From a virus: a stretch of DNA of 58,666 bases. The stretch lies in IMG/VR virus record IMGVR_UViG_3300010413_000002, positions 64,001-122,666 of that record; one strand, 5' to 3'. Shown here piece after piece: positions 5,501 to 13,585 of the stretch. The notes below the pieces were generated by a model that saw nothing but the letters and a program-made list of their open reading frames with translations, was not told the origin of the DNA and did not search any database. A program made the translations under genes and the position numbers. Every line of letters begins with the position of its first letter. Positions within the stretch are counted from its first letter, which is position 1.

Positions 5501-5897
5501 TTAAAAATATTAAATGAGATGAAAAAATATATAAAAATTAAATTTCATCTCATATATATTTATATAACGGAAAAACCGTTTTATCCGAATTATGGAAGTT
5601 AATAACTTACTGTAACTCAATGTTATTATAAAGTTATTTTTAAACTAACCTATAATCAAGATATTGTTATTATATTATAAAAAAATTATTTGTCAAGTAT
5701 TTTTTTAAAAAAATATAGATAAGTTCAAAGAAAGCTTGAGGTTAATAATAAAATAACGAAAATAATATTGAACAAAAGAAAGACCTCAAGCTTATTATTA
5801 TCTAATATCATTTAATATTTTAATCTCTCATCTAACTCATCATAAGATATTAGATATTAACATTATTACATTATAATTGATTTTTGGGAAGTCTAAA
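5501..5897. other. Gene-free region with several inverted repeats
   Basis: No ORF of useful length is seen in 397 nt. It holds an 11-bp inverted repeat ATGAGATGAAA/TTTCATCTCAT (5514-5524 with 5543-5553) and a short terminator-like stem AACGG/CCGTT (5576-5590). It also holds a second 11-bp repeat AAGCTTGAGGT/ACCTCAAGCTT (5732-5742 with 5783-5793) with a 40-nt loop. On the minus strand a TTGACA box lies at about 5690 and an ACTTCCC element with TATAAT at 5892-5870, directly after the stop of the next minus gene. Small RNAs or mRNA ends are plausible; nothing proves them. Confidence 0.45.
5576..5590 (+). terminator. Short terminator-like hairpin
   Basis: AACGG-AAAAA-CCGTT is followed by TTA. 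It lies 76 nt after the gene ending at 5500. The stem is only 5 bp, so termination strength is doubtful. It would be equally stable on the minus strand. Confidence 0.4.
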
Positions 5898-6242
5898 TTA
5901 ACTATTCTTATTTTTTAAATAATTTTGATGATATTTAGCAACTTTATCTTTATTGTTGTTTTTCCAATGTTTTAATGACTCTTTATATTTTTTAGTTTTA
6001 AATCTCTTTTTTTGACACTCTATACAATGCGATGTTAATCCTGTTTTATTTTTTTTAGATTTACTTTTATCAAAATAAAAATATTGTCTTGTAGTTGGTT
6101 TAAATCTTTTGCATTTTGGACACTTTTTTTGTTTAGAATTATTTACTTCTAGTCTTGATGAATTTAAAGGTTTTTCATTTAGATAATAATTTTTTTTATT
6201 ATTTTTTTTGATTGCTTCAGATATTTTTTTAAAAATTTTCAT
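5898..6242 (-). CDS. Zinc-finger protein, CxxC...CxxC
   Basis: A 114-residue basic protein. Residues 41-76 contain C41-P-K-C44 and C73-I-E-C76, with the spacing and aromatic/Lys pattern (KPTTRQYFYFDKS, then KTGLTSHC) seen in the zinc-binding part of phage HNH or endonuclease-VII-like proteins. No HNH catalytic motif follows; the remainder is a Lys/Asn-rich tail. It may bind nucleic acid, or be a remnant or partner of a nuclease. A consensus sigma70-like promoter and a hairpin-bearing leader precede it. Confidence 0.6.
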   Translation of the reverse strand: MKIFKKISEAIKKNNKKNYYLNEKPLNSSRLEVNNSKQKKCPKCKRFKPTTRQYFYFDKSKSKKNKTGLTSHCIECQKKRFKTKKYKESLKHWKNNNKDKVAKYHQNYLKNKNS

Positions 6243-6320
6243 AATCTTTTTTTTAATTTCCTAAAAGATTTTTTTAGGGAAAATTTAAACAACTAAATGA
6301 GATATGTTATCTCGAGTTTA

Positions 6321-6348
6321 ATTATATATTATTTATTTTAATTGTCAA
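6321..6348 (-). promoter_or_regulatory. Sigma70-like promoter
   Basis: On the minus strand TTGACA (6348-6343), 16 nt and TATAAT (6326-6321) form a near-perfect promoter. The leader begins with a GAGATA/TATCTC hairpin followed by ATTTAGTTGTTT. The same arrangement is seen downstream of the promoter at 3651-3678. Confidence 0.65.
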
Positions 6349-6370
6349 GTTTTATTTTATATCTATTTTT

Positions 6371-7297
6371 TTAGTTTTTTTTTGATAAACAATCTTTACA
6401 TTGTTTTCTATATCCGTTCTTTTTTGTTACATCCTTTCTAAAATTTTCTAAAGATTGCGGTTTTCCTTTATGAATACAATTTTTATTATGGCAAATTATT
6501 TTTTCTTTAGGAAGAAAAAATTTTAATATTCTTTTTATTTTATTTTTTTTTCGATATTTTTTAATTCTTTTGTTTTTGGAAATTTTTTCACAATCTTTAC
6601 AGCGTGAACGGTATTTTCTTTTTTTTCTACTTGCATCTTTATTGAAATTTCTTAAAAATTGCGGTTTTCCTTTATGAATACAATTTTTATTTGAACATAT
6701 TAATGTTTTATTTGTATTTAATGATTCCGATTTAATTTTTTCTTTTGGAAACAAAAAATAATTTTCGTTTGTTTTTTGTGTTGTGTGTTTAATATTGTTT
6801 TTATTTTTTGAAATCAAATCTTTGTATTTTTCTATAGATAAAATAACCGCAACTTTTTTACCTCTTTTTTTAATTATAATTTTGTCTTTTTTAGAAATAT
6901 ATTTTAAAATAGCTCCAGTATGATTTTTTAAGTCACTTGAATTTGCAATTTTGTTTTTTATTCGATATTGTTTTTTATCTTTTTTTCTTTGTTCTTGTTC
7001 GAATTCTTTTAATCTTTTTCTTAATCTTTCATTACCTTCATCATTATATCCTAAAACTTCGCCTCTTGATTTATATTGTTTTCTATCTTCTCGTTTAATT
7101 TTATGTTGATTTCTAATTGCTTTTAAAATACCATTGTTATCTTTTGTCTATTTTTTTTGATATTTTTTACGACAATCATTGCAATATGTATGGTATTGCC
7201 CTGTTTTTTCATTATAATAAAATTCATCAATATCTTTTTCTTTTCCGCAGGCATTAGAACTTCCTCTTTTACCTCCGCAGATTTTTGTTCCTATCAT
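6371..7297 (-). pseudogene. Zinc-ribbon / Phd-like / tandem zinc-finger ORF interrupted by TAG
   Basis: From the ATG at 7297 the frame runs 49 codons with Cys at 7, 17, 39 and 42, meets TAG at 7150-7148, then stays open in the same frame to 6371 (308 residues if read through). After the stop come a basic region, then a Phd/YefM antitoxin-like stretch (NSSDLKNHTGAILKYI, then KIIIKKRGKKVAVILSIEKY). Two tandem copies of a zinc motif follow (IC.NKNC then CKDC, each with HKGKPQ). The part after the stop has no ATG near its beginning; a TTG at 6817 would give only the zinc repeats. No CTA-anticodon suppressor tRNA is visible. A recent nonsense mutation, readthrough or a sequence error are alternatives. 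Confidence 0.6.
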
Positions 7298-7328
7298 TTT
7301 TAATAAAATAAAATTAATAATTTTCTAT

Positions 7329-7357
7329 AATATAAATATAAAAATTTGAAAAGTCAA
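7329..7357 (-). promoter_or_regulatory. Sigma70-like promoter
   Basis: On the minus strand TTGACT (7357-7352), 17 nt and TATATT (7334-7329) lie about 30 nt before the ATG at 7297 of the amber-interrupted zinc-finger ORF. Confidence 0.5.
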
Positions 7358-7384
7358 GAAAAAGTTAGAAATTATCATTGATTT

Positions 7385-7461
7385 TGGTCTAGGTAGCAGG
7401 ATTTGAACCTGCGACCCCAAGACCCCAAGACTCGTATGCTACCAAACTACACCATACCTAG
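7385..7461 (-). tRNA. tRNA-Pro (TGG)
   Basis: Acceptor CTAGGTA/TACCTAG, anticodon loop CTTGGGG (TGG), T-arm GCAGG-TTCAAAT-CCTGC, and an encoded ACCA end. The anticodon stem has one T-T mismatch next to the loop. The loop region shows a short tandem CTTGGGGT repeat. Confidence 0.85.
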
Positions 7462-7464
7462 ACA

Positions 7465-7535
7465 TTGCGGACTTGGGACTCGAACCCAAAGCTTCGGCGT
7501 ATGAGACCAACGAGTTACCTTTACTCCAATCCGCA
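7465..7535 (-). tRNA. tRNA-Met (CAT), probably elongator
   Basis: Acceptor TGCGGAT/GTCCGCA, anticodon loop CTCATAC (CAT), T-arm TTGGG-TTCGAGT-CCCAA. Position 1 is paired and the anticodon stem lacks the three G-C pairs of initiators, so it is elongator Met. An Ile tRNA with modified CAT is less likely because tRNA-Ile(TAT) is present. No CCA is encoded. Confidence 0.85.
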
Positions 7536-7542
7536 TAAAAAT

Positions 7543-7571
7543 ATTATACAGTTATTTGTGATTTTTGTCAA
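7543..7571 (-). promoter_or_regulatory. Consensus promoter of tRNA-Met/tRNA-Pro
   Basis: On the minus strand TTGACA (7571-7566), 17 nt and TATAAT (7548-7543) lie 8 nt before tRNA-Met. The -35 is part of a palindrome TTGTCAA-GTA-TTGACAA (7565-7581), which could be an operator. Confidence 0.7.
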
Positions 7572-7608
7572 GTATTGACAAATTTTAGATAAGATTTTGA
7601 AAACAATA

Positions 7609-8025
7609 TTAATAAATTATTATAGTATTTAAAAATTTTTCAGCTTCTTTTTGGATTTTTTTATTTGTTTCTAAAATATTTTTATCGCTTTTACTTTTTC
7701 TTTCGTTTTTGATTTTTTGTATATCTTCTTTATTGTTTTTTCTGTATTCTATTCTTTTTTTATAAAGAGCTTTTTCAAAAGCAATACAAAGTAGATTATT
7801 CTCTTCTGCTGATAAATCAAAATTAAATCCATTAAATTTTTCATCTTTTGGATTTTCTATAGACAGTTCTATTTCGTTAGTTATATTTGATAATACAACT
7901 ACAATTTTTTTCTTATCTTTGTCTTCAAAAGAAAATAAAAACCTTGTTCTATTTAAAACTTTTTCTGGTTGATATAATTCAAACTTTTCAGCATTATTTG
8001 CTATTTCTTCTATTTTTTTATTCAT
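7609..8025 (-). CDS. Hypothetical protein, paralogue of the broken gene at 1837-2201
   Basis: A 138-residue protein with an N-terminal IEEIANNAEKF, a beta-rich centre (FLFSFEDKDKKKIVVVLSNI), a LSAEENNLLCIAFEKAL helix and a Lys/Glu coiled-coil tail. The order matches the frameshifted gene at 1837-2201. No family is recognised. It precedes tRNA-Met and tRNA-Pro and follows two other minus-strand genes (8062-9238), probably in one transcript. Confidence 0.55.
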   Translation of the reverse strand: MNKKIEEIANNAEKFELYQPEKVLNRTRFLFSFEDKDKKKIVVVLSNITNEIELSIENPKDEKFNGFNFDLSAEENNLLCIAFEKALYKKRIEYRKNNKEDIQKIKNERKSKSDKNILETNKKIQKEAEKFLNTIIIY

Positions 8026-8061
8026 TTTTATTTGTTTTTATTAAAAAAATATTTTATAAAA

Positions 8062-8349
8062 TTAAAATTTTATATTTTTAAAGTCAAACTTTTTCTTTAT
8101 TTCTGTTTTAAAAATTCTTATTTTTTTATCACTATTTAAAAATTCTTTTTTTATCTTTATAACTTTTTTTGGATCTAAATTTGCGTATTCACAAACTGAT
8201 ATAAAATTATTATTATTTAAATTCATCCATTCGTTTGAGGCTTTTTTGTTTATAATAGAAGCTCTACTTGTAGCAACAGAAGATAAATCTATAAAAGCTT
8301 GTATTATTACATTTAACCAAAAATTTTCTAAAGCTTCACCTTCAGTCAT
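8062..8349 (-). CDS. Small phage protein, paralogue of 15085-15471 and 55565-56044
   Basis: A 95-residue protein. It shares an architecture with two other genes in the window: a helix containing IIQAFIDL (or MIIAQGLIDV), a WM/WF position, then FISVCEYANLDPKKVIKI (or FLLICKLADVDPNYILKL), followed by a basic region. The pattern resembles an uncharacterised small-protein domain common in alphaproteobacterial phages and is possibly a helix-turn-helix. It begins 1 nt after the stop of the nucleotidyltransferase gene, so the two are coupled. Confidence 0.55.
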   Translation of the reverse strand: MTEGEALENFWLNVIIQAFIDLSSVATSRASIINKKASNEWMNLNNNNFISVCEYANLDPKKVIKIKKEFLNSDKKIRIFKTEIKKKFDFKNIKF

Positions 8350-8350
8350 C

Positions 8351-9238
8351 TTAATTGTCGTATTTATTTACTAAGTTTTTTAATTCTCTCAATAAATCTT
8401 GGCTTCCATTATTGTTTATAATAGCATTATCAATATTACCATAATAACTCTCTAAGCAATTTAATAAAACTTTTTTAATTTTTTCAATATTTGGTTTTTC
8501 TCTAAGACTACTTTTAACATAAAGACCAGTTAAGTCAAGCTCTTTTTGCTCGAACCACTTTTCTAATCTTTCCAAACTCCAGTCGCCTTTTCTTATTGAT
8601 GATAAAATCTTAACATTGGAATTCAAAGTTAGAGTTCCATACATTAAAATCTCTTCACACTCTAATAAAAGTCTAACTAAATGATAAGCAAATTTTGTAT
8701 CATATCCTAATTTTTGAATACTCTTATTTCTTTTTTCGTTTTGATGTGAAGTTCTATTTTTAATTTTATTGTATTGAGAAAAAGCATAACCTCTAAATTT
8801 CTTCCAACAACCTTTATGTAAAAATAATTCTTTATTTTCTCTTATTATTTCACCGATTTCGTTTGAATAAGTTATACAATTTCTAGGTACAAATAGGCTA
8901 TCAATCATATTCGGATTATTTTCTACGATTAGATTAAAGTATTTAATAATTGAATAGATTGAAATATCGAAAGTTTGCTTTTCGTCTTTTATATGATGTT
9001 TTTGAAAAACTTCAAATTGTTTTACTTTTGTATGAAAATTATAAATATATCCATCCAAATGAGGAAATACTTCTTTTTTAGGAGGTATTGCAACGGCGTA
9101 AATATCCATATCAGAGTTATCTTTTGATACGCCATAAGCCATACTTCCCATTATAACTTCATATATAAGTCCTTCCTTGATATTATTTGATAATATCAAT
9201 AGATTTTTTTCTGCTAATTTTTTTATATAACTTGTCAT
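8351..9238 (-). CDS. Nucleotidyltransferase, RlaP (DNA polymerase beta superfamily) type
   Basis: A 295-residue protein. Residues about 31-50 carry the polymerase-beta-type nucleotidyltransferase signature GSMAYG...NSDMDIYAV: Gly-Ser, then Asp-x-Asp for metal and NTP binding. The following IPPKKEVFPHLDGYI and the helical rest fit the RlaP-like family (PF10127), which occurs in phages and has been linked by genome context to RNA repair. The substrate is unknown; transfer of a nucleotide to an RNA or small-molecule end is plausible. A promoter with TTGATT-17-TATAAT precedes it, divergent from the methyltransferase operon. Confidence 0.7.
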   Translation of the reverse strand: MTSYIKKLAEKNLLILSNNIKEGLIYEVIMGSMAYGVSKDNSDMDIYAVAIPPKKEVFPHLDGYIYNFHTKVKQFEVFQKHHIKDEKQTFDISIYSIIKYFNLIVENNPNMIDSLFVPRNCITYSNEIGEIIRENKELFLHKGCWKKFRGYAFSQYNKIKNRTSHQNEKRNKSIQKLGYDTKFAYHLVRLLLECEEILMYGTLTLNSNVKILSSIRKGDWSLERLEKWFEQKELDLTGLYVKSSLREKPNIEKIKKVLLNCLESYYGNIDNAIINNNGSQDLLRELKNLVNKYDN

Positions 9239-9263
9239 TTTGGTTGTTATTTGTTATAATAAA

Positions 9264-9292
9264 ATTATATAGTGAGTTGTATTACAAATCAA
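9264..9292 (-). promoter_or_regulatory. Sigma70-like promoter
   Basis: On the minus strand TTGATT (9292-9287), 17 nt and TATAAT (9269-9264) lie 26 nt before the ATG at 9238 of the RlaP-like gene. It is back to back with the plus-strand promoter at 9300. Confidence 0.65.
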
Positions 9293-9299
9293 GTAATTC

Positions 9300-9328
9300 T
9301 TGACAGTGTTTTAATAACGTTATATGAT
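9300..9328 (+). promoter_or_regulatory. Sigma70-like promoter
   Basis: TTGACA (9300-9305), 17 nt and TATGAT (9323-9328) drive rightward transcription into the gene at 9421 and the C5 methyltransferase. It forms a divergent pair with the promoter at 9264-9292. Confidence 0.65.
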
Positions 9329-9420
9329 TAAATTTAATTAAATTAACAATAAAAACAAGCAAAATAAAAACAGAAATTGTAACCTTGGAAAATGATTTAA
9401 AAATTAATAAAAAATACAAG

Positions 9421-10221
9421 ATGGAAAAAGAAAATTTAATATTTATGTATAGTAAAGAAAGAAATGAATATATTGATCATTTTTTTGAAAAAGGAGACGA
9501 AAAAAAGTTAAAAAAGAAAATTAAAGAGTTTAATTCTTCTAATCTTAAATGTTTTGATCAATATTTTTATAAATTAATAAAAAACAAAGATTGTATAAAA
9601 GCTTGCAAAAAAAGCGATAAGAGATTGAAAAATTTGTCTAATATATTTATAAAAATAAAAAATTTATTGACAGAAACAAATAATATAGTAGAGAAAGATT
9701 TTTTTGCTTTTGATAAACATTATAAAAATCTCATATCTGAAAAGGGCAGATTAATAAAAGGAATTTTGTGTTTTGAATTTTTTAAGATAGAAATAGATGA
9801 ATATCCTAGTTGGGAGAAAAGAAATACAGGAGATTTTACTGTTGATGATATTGATTTCGTATTTTATAATTACGAACCAAAAAAAGAAAAGGTAATAGAA
9901 GAGTTATATAGCACATCTACAAACATACCTAACGCAATAGAAGAGATATTTGGTACAAAATATAATCATAATCCAGAAGTTGATATTGCTTTTTATAAAG
10001 TGTTTTCACGGTTTTTAAAAGATCCTAAAAAATATTTATTAATTGTAGCAGGGGCAACAAAAACAATAGGGTGTACATCAACTCATAATTGGACAAGTGC
10101 ATTTTCGGGTAATTTTCTTTTAAGATATAACGAAAAAGCTAAAGCAATTGAAAGAGTATTCGATAAAGAAAATAGTGAAACTTTAAAAAATTCAGAAGAA
10201 TTGATTAAATTATTAAAATAA
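9421..10221 (+). CDS. Hypothetical protein upstream of the C5 methyltransferase
   Basis: A 266-residue protein from the ATG at 9421. A TTG at 9385 would add 12 residues, but it has no better ribosome-binding site. The N-terminal 90 residues are very Lys-rich and helical. The C-terminal part has more globular sequence (GILCFEFFKIEIDEYPSW, then VAGATKTIGCTSTHNW). No family is recognised. It ends 9 nt before the methyltransferase start and shares its promoter, so a restriction-modification accessory or DNA-binding role is conceivable but not shown. Confidence 0.5.
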   Translation: MEKENLIFMYSKERNEYIDHFFEKGDEKKLKKKIKEFNSSNLKCFDQYFYKLIKNKDCIKACKKSDKRLKNLSNIFIKIKNLLTETNNIVEKDFFAFDKHYKNLISEKGRLIKGILCFEFFKIEIDEYPSWEKRNTGDFTVDDIDFVFYNYEPKKEKVIEELYSTSTNIPNAIEEIFGTKYNHNPEVDIAFYKVFSRFLKDPKKYLLIVAGATKTIGCTSTHNWTSAFSGNFLLRYNEKAKAIERVFDKENSETLKNSEELIKLLK

Positions 10222-10230
10222 AGTTATAAA

Positions 10231-12660
10231 ATGAAAAAAGAAGGAATAACCGTACTTAGTCTTTTCGATGGTCTTTCGGTTGGTCAACTAGCACTTAAAG
10301 ACGCAGGAATAAAAGTAAACAAATATTATAGTTCAGAAATAGATAAATATGTTATAGGTATTACTCAATATAACTTTCCAAACACAATTCAGTTGGGAGA
10401 TATAAAAAAATGGAAAGAATGGAATATTGATTGGAAAGAAATTGATTTAATTTTCGGAGGATTCCCCTGTTTTGCTAAAGGAACTAAAATAATAACAAAA
10501 ACTGGTTATAAGAATATAGAAGATATTAAAATTGGAGAATATGTTTACACCCATAAAGGAAGATATAAAAAAGTTTTAAATACAAATAAGAAAAAAAATA
10601 AAATTTGGAAATTAAAATCTCAAGGAACTTTAATAACAGAGACTACTGCCGAACATCCTTATTATATAAGTAAAATGTCAAGAATATGGAATAATAAACG
10701 CAGAACCTACAAAAGAGTTTTTTCTAATCCAAATTGGATTCCAGTTAAAGAATTAAAAAGAATTGAATATTTTACTTATCTTCCGATTATTAAAATTGAA
10801 GAAAATCCTTTAAATTTAAATAAAGAGTTGTGTTGGTTATTAGGGAGATATGTAGCTAATGGATTTTATCAAGATTCGAAAAGAAAAAATAGAAAAAATT
10901 CTTATAATTATAAAATAATTATATGCGTTGGAAAACATAAAACTAAAGAATTTGAAGAAAATATAAAAACAATTAAATATACAAAAAGTGAGAACAGAAC
11001 TGTTTTTAAATATATTTTTTGCTCTATGAACTTACTATCTTTAGTAAAGAAATTAAATTTAGGAAGAAGTGCTATAAAGAAAAGAGTTCCACAGGAAATA
11101 CTTCATTTACCTAAAGAATTAGCTAAGGAATTTTTAGATGGATATATGTCTGGAGATGGATGTTATTCTAGGGAAAAATATAAAGCCACTTCTATTAGTA
11201 AAGAATTATGTATGGGTTTGAACTTATTAATAGCTAAAATTTATGAGGTTAATTCAGGCATAGTTTATTGTAAAAGACCAAAAACAACTATAATAGAAAG
11301 TAGAATAGTTAATCAGCGGGATACTTATTCAGTAGATTTTTTCACCGAAATGAAAAAACAAACACATGCTGTAATAAAAGATAGTTTTGTTTTATTGCCG
11401 ATAACTAAAATAGAAGAAACAAACGAGATAAAAGATGTTTATAATATAGAAGTTGAAGAAGATAATTCTTATTATGCTAATAATTTATGTGTTCATAATT
11501 GTCAAGCTTGGTCAAAGGCAGGTAAACAATTAGGAGATAAAGATGTAAGAGGAAGTTTAATGTGGGATATGTTAGAGATAAAAAAACACGTTGAATCATT
11601 GAATCCAAAAGTTAAGTTTCTTTTTGAAAATGTTGTTATGAAAAAAGAATTTTTAGCTTACGTTAATAAAGCTATAGGCGTACAACCCGTAAAAATTAAT
11701 AGTTCAAAGCTTTCCGCGCAACACAGACAGAGACTGTATTGGACTAATATTGAAGGAAAAGAAGAAAGTGATTTATTTCAAAAGAAAATAGGACAACCAA
11801 AAGATAAACATGTTTATCTAAAAGATATTTTAGAAAAAGAAGTCGACGAAAAATATTTCTTAAGTGACAAGATGATTAAATGTATTTTGGCGGGCGGAAC
11901 TAAAAATTATAATGTTAGTGGAGAACTCAATCCTAAAAAGTCCTATGCTTTATTAGCTACTATGTCAAAAATGCACAGATTAGGAATAGACACTTATGTT
12001 TGTTGTGCTATGAGGGGAAGACATTTGGAAAACGGAAAAAGAAAAGATATAAAAGGTTCTGAAACTAAACAACTTGTAGAAATAAGAAATGATGATAAAA
12101 CTAATTGTTTAACTACTGTACAAAAAGATAATCTATTATTAGAAAAACCAATTAAAATTGGAAAATTTGAAGAAGAGAAAGAACAATTAATTTTTGAAAA
12201 AAATAAAGATATAATAAATCTTAAAAAAGGAAGCACTGGAAAAAGTTGGTGGTTTGAACAACAAACTTATCATCCAAATAGTAAAACAAGAGCTTTAAAA
12301 TCAAGTAGTGGCTCTGGCAATATTCCTAAAGTCTTTCAAGAACCTAAAAGAATAGGTCATTTTAACAAAGGAGGCCAAGGAGATAGAGTATATGATCCAA
12401 AAGGCAAAAGTGTATGTTTGAGTGCTTTAGGAGGTGGTCGAGGAGCTTGTACGGGACGCTATCAAATTAAAAGTAGAATAAGACGACTTACCCCAAGAGA
12501 ATGTGAAAATTTACAAACTGTTCCAATAGATTTTACTGCAAAAGGCATTATTAACGAAAAAGTTGTAGATATAAGCGACTCACAACGATATAAAGCTCTC
12601 GGTAACGCTTGGACAAAAGATGTGATTGTTTGGATACTTTCTCATTTGAGATTAGATTAA
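10231..12660 (+). CDS. DNA (cytosine-5) methyltransferase containing an intein
   Basis: An 809-residue precursor. Extein motifs in order: LSLFDGLSVGQ (residues 9-19, SAM-binding motif I), GGFP then CQAWSKAGKQL (motif IV, catalytic Cys at 424), FENV (465-468, motif VI), QHRQRLYW (motif VIII), LTPRECENLQ (motif IX) and YKALGNAW (motif X). Residues 80-423 are an intein, so the spliced enzyme is about 465 residues. It transfers a methyl group from SAM to C5 of cytosine in a target sequence that cannot be read from this. No cognate endonuclease is adjacent, so protection from host restriction is the likely role. It overlaps the convergent RusA-like gene by 4 nt. Confidence 0.9.
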   Translation: MKKEGITVLSLFDGLSVGQLALKDAGIKVNKYYSSEIDKYVIGITQYNFPNTIQLGDIKKWKEWNIDWKEIDLIFGGFPCFAKGTKIITKTGYKNIEDIKIGEYVYTHKGRYKKVLNTNKKKNKIWKLKSQGTLITETTAEHPYYISKMSRIWNNKRRTYKRVFSNPNWIPVKELKRIEYFTYLPIIKIEENPLNLNKELCWLLGRYVANGFYQDSKRKNRKNSYNYKIIICVGKHKTKEFEENIKTIKYTKSENRTVFKYIFCSMNLLSLVKKLNLGRSAIKKRVPQEILHLPKELAKEFLDGYMSGDGCYSREKYKATSISKELCMGLNLLIAKIYEVNSGIVYCKRPKTTIIESRIVNQRDTYSVDFFTEMKKQTHAVIKDSFVLLPITKIEETNEIKDVYNIEVEEDNSYYANNLCVHNCQAWSKAGKQLGDKDVRGSLMWDMLEIKKHVESLNPKVKFLFENVVMKKEFLAYVNKAIGVQPVKINSSKLSAQHRQRLYWTNIEGKEESDLFQKKIGQPKDKHVYLKDILEKEVDEKYFLSDKMIKCILAGGTKNYNVSGELNPKKSYALLATMSKMHRLGIDTYVCCAMRGRHLENGKRKDIKGSETKQLVEIRNDDKTNCLTTVQKDNLLLEKPIKIGKFEEEKEQLIFEKNKDIINLKKGSTGKSWWFEQQTYHPNSKTRALKSSSGSGNIPKVFQEPKRIGHFNKGGQGDRVYDPKGKSVCLSALGGGRGACTGRYQIKSRIRRLTPRECENLQTVPIDFTAKGIINEKVVDISDSQRYKALGNAWTKDVIVWILSHLRLD
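10468..11499 (+). other. Intein with LAGLIDADG-type homing endonuclease
   Basis: Residues 80-423 of the methyltransferase precursor. The intein begins C-FAKGTKIITKTGYKNIEDI (block A, Cys1), has a TAEHP block B motif, and ends NLCVHN before Cys+1. Two degenerate dodecapeptide motifs (LLGRYVANG near residue 205 and FLDGYMSGDG near residue 302) mark a LAGLIDADG endonuclease. The +1 extein residue is the methyltransferase's own catalytic Cys, so the enzyme should be inactive until splicing. Confidence 0.88.
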
Positions 12661-13025
12661 TATTTACTTATTGTCAACTCGCAATAATCCTCTTCTCCTT
12701 TTAGACTTTCCATGCTTACACGACCAACATATTTTATTGTATCATCTTTTATGATTTCGTAATAACTCATACAGTCCTCGAGAAGTTTAATTTGATAAGA
12801 ATTATTTGTGCTATCTAGACATCTACCTTTAAAATAGAATTTAAAATCTAAGTTAACTTTATAATCAAATTTCGGAAACTTGTTTTTGTAAATCGAAAAC
12901 CATTGCAAATAATCATTTTTTAATTTCTTTCTAAAAGTCCAATGTTTTCCTGCATAAATTTTGTTTGTAGATACTTTAATATAGTCTTTTAGTATTATCT
13001 TAAATTCTTTTTCTTCTAATCCCAT
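12657..13025 (-). CDS. rusA: RusA-like Holliday junction resolvase
   Basis: A 122-residue protein of RusA length. The C-terminal half has RCLDSTNNSYQIKLLEDCM followed by IIKDDTIKYV, matching the RusA pattern of conserved acidic residues (D..N..K..LD then DD). The N-terminal STNKIYAGKHWTFRKKLKND corresponds to the RusA substrate-binding start. It would cleave branched DNA during phage recombination or before packaging. It overlaps the upstream gene by 10 nt. A RusA-fold protein of altered activity is the main alternative. Confidence 0.65.
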   Translation of the reverse strand: MGLEEKEFKIILKDYIKVSTNKIYAGKHWTFRKKLKNDYLQWFSIYKNKFPKFDYKVNLDFKFYFKGRCLDSTNNSYQIKLLEDCMSYYEIIKDDTIKYVGRVSMESLKGEEDYCELTISKY

Positions 13026-13585
13026 AGACAGCCAACATACTTTCCAAAATTTTCAGTAGCGTTTTTTCTTCTAACACAAATCCTTTTATATTTTTTCTTA
13101 TATTGAATTTCGGAAATTTCTTTTTCAAGATAATATTTATCAGAAAGCTCATCTTCTTCTTTATCACTATTTTTTGCCCACCAAAGAATTTCTTTTAGAA
13201 TTTTTTTCCATTGTTTTTCGGTTAATGGTTTTTTAGTATCTGGATTAATTGGCATTCCGTGATGAGTTTCTAATAATTTTTCTAATCTTGGTGCTAACCA
13301 TTTTTTTAAATACCAGTCTAAATTCCAAACTTCTCTATCATCATATCCTCTAAATAATCTTTGAGTAAAATATTTTATAGCGTCACAAGCGTTTTCTATT
13401 TGATTTAAAAAATACCAATGAAATGGCAATATAAAATATTTATTATACCATTTATTTTGCCAAACTTTCATTTCTTTAAAACATTCATCAAGTGGACGAC
13501 ATTCTTTTGATGGTTCTAGTCCCATTTGCTTTTGAAAAATAGGGCTACATATAATTTTAAATTCTTTATTTTTCTTATTTTTCAT
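13016..13585 (-). CDS. Conserved phage protein of unknown function
   Basis: A 189-residue Trp-rich protein. The segment RLFRGYDDREVWNLDWYLKKWLAPRLEKLL resembles a conserved but uncharacterised phage family in which YDD..VW.LD and a later HHGMP motif are typical. It is predicted all-helical. It overlaps the zinc-ribbon gene upstream and the RusA-like gene downstream, so all three belong to one minus-strand operon. Confidence 0.6.
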   Translation of the reverse strand: MKNKKNKEFKIICSPIFQKQMGLEPSKECRPLDECFKEMKVWQNKWYNKYFILPFHWYFLNQIENACDAIKYFTQRLFRGYDDREVWNLDWYLKKWLAPRLEKLLETHHGMPINPDTKKPLTEKQWKKILKEILWWAKNSDKEEDELSDKYYLEKEISEIQYKKKYKRICVRRKNATENFGKYVGCLWD

